Shown here: piece after piece, positions 60,401 to 64,000 of the stretch
How the letters are laid out: the number at the start of each line of letters is the position of its first letter
Numbering within the stretch: position 1 is the stretch's first letter
Translations under genes and position numbers: made by a program
The notes under the pieces: generated by a model
Told to the model about the DNA's origin: nothing
The model's input: the letters and a program-made list of their open reading frames with translations, nothing else
Database searches by the model: none
Source of the DNA: Panagrolaimus kolymaensis
Lineage: Eukaryota; Nematoda; Chromadorea; Rhabditida; Panagrolaimidae
DNA length: 64,000 nt
Reading direction: 5' to 3'
NCBI GenBank assembly: GCA_028622995.1
Contig: JAJQJQ010000022.1
Location: 1,860,001-1,924,000, forward strand

Positions 60401-62419
60401 CAAATGCTTGTTGCAATTTTGGTTATTCTGTTGTTAAATTTTGTTGTCAGTTACCAGGTAAAACATTTTTTAAAGTATTAAAATACAGATTGCCCGATGC
60501 ATTTTTATGAATTCCAAAGGCGTATTCAATAAAATACTCTAAACCACTAAGATGATAAAAATTTAAAAATTTCGAACTTCAAATTCGTGGTAGCTTTCAG
60601 ATATTTAAAAAGTTGATAATGACAAAACGACTATTTTTTTTATCAAAGCTAATTATTTTTTTAGGGAAAATTTATGGTGCTGTTTCAAGTGTAGTTGGTC
60701 CATATGTAAAACAAGCGGGAGATTTTATTATTAAACTAGCTAAACCATTAATAAATTCATCAATTGGTAAAGTAGTGATAGGTGCCACTAAAGAAATACT
60801 TAGTGAAGTTAAAGAAACAATAATCGATATTGGATATTTGGCTTTGGATGCAGCAGAAGCAACAATAAAATATACAAAAAAAGCTGGTAAATATGTTTAT
60901 AACAAAGCTGCTGAATTAGGAAATGAAATTGCACAAAGTAAATTAGGTCAAGCAATTAAAAATGGTATTAGCGATGGAATAAATGCAATAAAAACAAGTG
61001 AAATTTGGAAAATGGCTGCTGAAACTGCAACATTTTTATATTCAAAAATGAGTGAATATTGTACAGCCATTTCGGAAAGTTATAAATATTATAATCAATG
61101 TCGAACTATGGCTCGACGATTAGTAAATGAAAACCGACTAATGGTTGATGAACATTCAATATTAATCACATTTCATGGAATAAATAAAGAAGAAACTAAA
61201 AAAGATAATAATAAAAATGAAATAATTAAGGTTAGCTTTTTTATGAAGAAATAAAAAACAAACAATCCCAACTTTTTTTTTAGAAGATTCAAAAACATAT
61301 TGAAGACCATCGACCCCACATTCAATCCGCAATTCAACCACTTATTGAAACAAAACTTAAATCTCACCCAAAAATTGAATCAGCTATGGTTGAAAAGCTA
61401 TTATCAAAAGGTCATTCAATTAAAACATTTAAAACTGAACTTGATAATCTTTTGAAATTTGGTGCATGGCAAAAGCAAACAGAATATTATAAAATTTTAA
61501 TAAATAGTGAAGGAGAAGAAGACGATGATGTTGATTTGGGAAATGTTACTTTTATGGAACATGTTTCAAGTAGATTTTACTTTTTGGAAGATTCAATTGA
61601 TGCAATATTTGAAGAAATTGAAAAATTACGTGAAGATGAAGGTTATGATTCGGATAATACTGAAATCGAGAAAACATCGAAAGGTAAACTTGGGGTTTTT
61701 AAGAGTCCAGCAAAAATAAAAGAATATTAATAAAATTTTTAGATATTTCCAACTTGAAAGATTTGCTCATGGATTTCACAAAGGTAGCAATCAATCAATC
61801 TTTCATTCAACCAACAACTTCCTTGATTTTATCCTTTTATGAAAGTTTGAAAGATAAACAATTGCCACCCAGTGCTTCCGATGCATATTTTAATCATGAA
61901 GATAAAAGTCTCAAACAAGCTTTAACCGATTACAATGAAACAAATAAATCAAAACAAAAAGCTGTATTTTTATTTAAAGAATTAATTCAAACCATTCATG
62001 CTTGCCTTGAAATTCAACCAATAAACACTAACCTTTTAAAAACGGCAATCAAATATGGTTATCCATTACCCATTAGTGTTGCGCCTAAAATTACTGAAAC
62101 AATCAATAATTGTTTAATGAAAATGAACATTTATAAATCTGGAGTTTTGCTAGAAATTTTGCATGGTGATAAAAAAATTATCTCTCGAAAATATGGTGAT
62201 GGTAAAGCTAAATTAATTTTACATCCTAAAAATGGTCGTTTATTTATTTGTCAATCAGATTATTTGTCATATGCTGGAATACATGATGCTGTAATGGATG
62301 ATGTTAATAGTGAAAAGGCTTATTTCCATGAAAGCTTGACATCGTATTTAAAAATTTTGAGACAACACTTCCCAAAGCAAGGTGAATCACTTAGAGAAAT
62401 TTTATTACAAAATTTATAA
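51444..62419 (+). CDS. Giant SecA-motor protein, about 3,477 residues
   Basis: Eight exons in consistent phase: 51444-53480, 53541-56888, 56938-57283, 57340-58961, 59020-60457, 60665-61230, 61284-61683 and 61743-62419. The first 290 residues are helical. Gly-rich tracts follow (RGKDGDDGGDGCNGRDG at about 353-373, GSDGTSGSSGGSNGIGGEGG at about 452-471, and another near 495-517), then an acidic tail of exon 1. Residues of about 1520-2100 form a SecA-type ATPase: Walker A TGEGKS (1557-1562), ITSSSVLAQRD, ADIVYGD, Walker B VDEVD (D1661), NGLSGTLG (about 1915), TNLAGRGTDI (2048-2057) and QAFGRAARSGQPG ending at 2097. The substrate cross-linking and two-helix-finger segments are not obvious. The C-terminal third has Cys-rich and amphipathic helices (about 2890-3060). 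Bacterial SecA drives protein export through SecYEG; the function in an animal is unknown. Spliceosomal introns and host-like composition exclude contamination. Confidence 0.85.
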
Positions 62420-63264
62420 TATAATTTTTTTTTCTATGTGCTATTTTTTCTTCTTCATGAATTAATTTATCATGTCTTTTTTTTTAAAATTATTTTGTAA
62501 TACCAATATCTTGAAACTATTATTCGCAACTAATTTTTATAATAATATAAATCTGTTTTTTCATAAATAAAAAGAAATTTACTTTTAGTATTGACTTATA
62601 GTTTTTTTTTTTGATAAGGCTAGGAAATTTCTTCAAGCGTTGTAAATTTATTTGCATGAATTTAAACAAAGCATGTACATACAGACGACAAACGCTTATT
62701 TACCTAATTATTAATATTATAAAATAATAAACTTTGAAGCCTTAGAAAAAATGAGAAAAATAAAATTATTGACTAATTTTCGCATTTTTTTTACAAAGAA
62801 GTTAATATCATTGTCGGTATTGAAGTTAACAATATACATTTTTAATACCAAGTTTGTATCACTTCAAACTTCCATAAATTATCACCGGTAAAATCCTTCA
62901 ATGTTTATTTTTTAAATTACAGTATTTTGACTTTTTTTTTTGTTTGGTCACGTTATTCTTTTGCGTAATTCTTTAATTTTTGGTTACGTTTCAATGCTGA
63001 ATCTAAAAAATGCAAAGTAATTTCTTTCTATTTTAAGCGTAATCATCTCTTATTGTCTGTATTAGTGTATCATTTTTGTTGTTGTTGGATGAATGTGAAA
63101 AAAAGATGAACATTTGAATCCCTCCTCGCATTTTAAAAATATTTCAAGCATTTTGGTCAATCTTTGATTTAAAAAAAAATAACGCTCATTTTTTTAGCGT
63201 GACACTTTCTTAATAAAATTAAACATATTTCACAAGTTTTCTGAAATAGTTTTATTCCACTTTT
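62420..63264. other. Spacer between the SecA-like gene and the Srsx-type receptor
   Basis: About 845 AT-rich bases holding the 3' flank of the SecA-like gene and the promoter of the receptor gene. I see no gene or repeat. Confidence 0.5.
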
Positions 63265-64000
63265 TTGAATAACAAAATAATGGCTTCAAATCCAATAATT
63301 TTATCACCAACAAATGTTCCATTTATTTTGGATAATTTATCTGTGCTTAATTATGTTAGATATTTTTTGGCTGTGATTGCAATTTCGGGAAATGGATGGT
63401 TTATTTTTATTGCAATTAAATTTAAAAATTTTCGAAAATCTCAATGTAATCAACTTATCGCTATGCAAGCTGTAGCGGATTTACTCATAGGTTTCTTTTT
63501 TTCTTTCTCTCAAGTTTCATGGTGATTTTTTTACAAAAAAATGGAAGTTTAAAATTTTTTTGAATTTCAGGGATTGGTTATTTTTCACGAGCAACTCAAG
63601 CTTCATTATCGCTATCAAATGGAATTGTAGTGTTCAACAAAACAACATGCTCCTATTTAGCTTTGATTCAAGGCTTTGGAACTTTTTCGGAGCAACTCAT
63701 TGTATTAGCATTAGCATTGGATAGACTTTGGGCAATATGGAATCCAACAAAATATTATAACATGACCTCGAAACTTTTATGCAATATTACTTTAATTGGC
63801 TGCATTATTATATGCCTGGGATATATTTTTGTAACTTTTTATGGTTTACATCCACTTGATGAAACTTATAATTGTTCAGCTGGATCTTCTGCAGGGCCTT
63901 TATTTCGAGCATATTTAATGATTTTTGGTGTTATTTGTGCTGCAGCTATTTATCGTAAATTTACTCTTTCTCGCCACATTTAAAAACCGTTTTTTAGTAT
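63265..64000 (+). CDS. Srsx-type G-protein-coupled receptor, 3' end missing
   Basis: A rhodopsin-like nematode chemoreceptor. Exons are 63265-63490, 63571-63954 and probably 63998 onward, running off the window. The first intron uses a GTTTCT donor; splicing there rebuilds VADLLIG/IGYFSRA, the family TM2 motif, whereas reading on gives a stop after SQVSW. TM1 contains AVIAISGNGWFIF followed by KFKNFRKSQCN. TM3 ends in LALALDRLWAIWNPTKYY, the Srsx version of the DRY region. C-x-C positions (TTCSYL and YNCSAG) allow the usual extracellular disulphide. The model reaches TM5 at the last visible exon. Expression in sensory neurons is expected from the family. Confidence 0.82.

Noticed and set aside
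51444..62419. Bacterial contamination or an unspliced bacterial secA insert
   Set aside because: Seven introns with nematode splice sites interrupt the frame, base composition matches neighbouring host genes, and the protein is far longer than bacterial SecA.

Overview
The window is nuclear DNA from a nematode. The evidence is an AT-rich sequence, many introns of 45-60 bases with GTAAGT-like donors and TTTTCAG/TTTTTAG acceptors, acceptor-like TTTTTAG sites just before start codons (as expected for spliced-leader trans-splicing), and nematode-specific families: Sre- and Srsx-type serpentine receptors, a supplementary nuclear receptor, FLYWCH-like proteins and divergent F-box-like proteins. The F-box-like and FLYWCH-like proteins look most like those of panagrolaimids (Panagrolaimus and relatives). 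That placement is an inference from memory. No tRNA, rRNA, CRISPR array or plasmid feature was seen.

Region 1, 1-9.1 kb: the 3' part of an F-box-like gene, a small FLYWCH-like gene, a hAT-type MITE, folliculin (flcn, minus strand) head-to-head with the spliceosome disassembly factor TFIP11 (plus strand). The third folliculin exon contains a nearly perfect 93-bp-arm DNA hairpin that stays open in frame.

Region 2, 9-24.2 kb: a HES-type bHLH repressor gene (minus strand) with an intron of about 1.8 kb, surrounded by about 3.8 kb and 8.6 kb of non-coding AT-rich DNA. The larger desert holds a degenerate inverted-repeat element and a TA-flanked MITE.

Region 3, 24.2-35.5 kb: a compact run of minus-strand genes. 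These are a TCERG1-like WW protein with six RS-like repeats, an Sre-type receptor with a one-base frameshift, a FLYWCH/C2H2 zinc-finger protein, the large subunit of class I ribonucleotide reductase (with E2F- and CRE-like sites upstream), and a nuclear hormone receptor.

Region 4, 35.5-46.8 kb: a 5.7-kb gene-poor stretch, a secreted chymotrypsin-fold protease, an unknown 185-residue protein, and a rearranged block with broken copies of both genes around a broken F-box-like gene.

Region 5, 46.8-62.4 kb: two large plus-strand genes in tandem. The first encodes about 926 residues and resembles DUF4781 proteins. The second encodes about 3,477 residues in eight exons and carries a complete SecA-type ATPase motor inside a very large eukaryotic protein, with Gly-rich tracts before the motor and amphipathic helices after it. 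A eukaryotic SecA-type translocase gene beside a membrane-segment protein of unknown function is the most likely undescribed system here. Region 6, 63.3 kb to the end: the 5' part of an Srsx-type receptor.

Exon coordinates were worked out by hand from reading-frame phase and splice consensus; every joined model listed keeps frame unless stated otherwise. Family names come from motif recognition, not searches.
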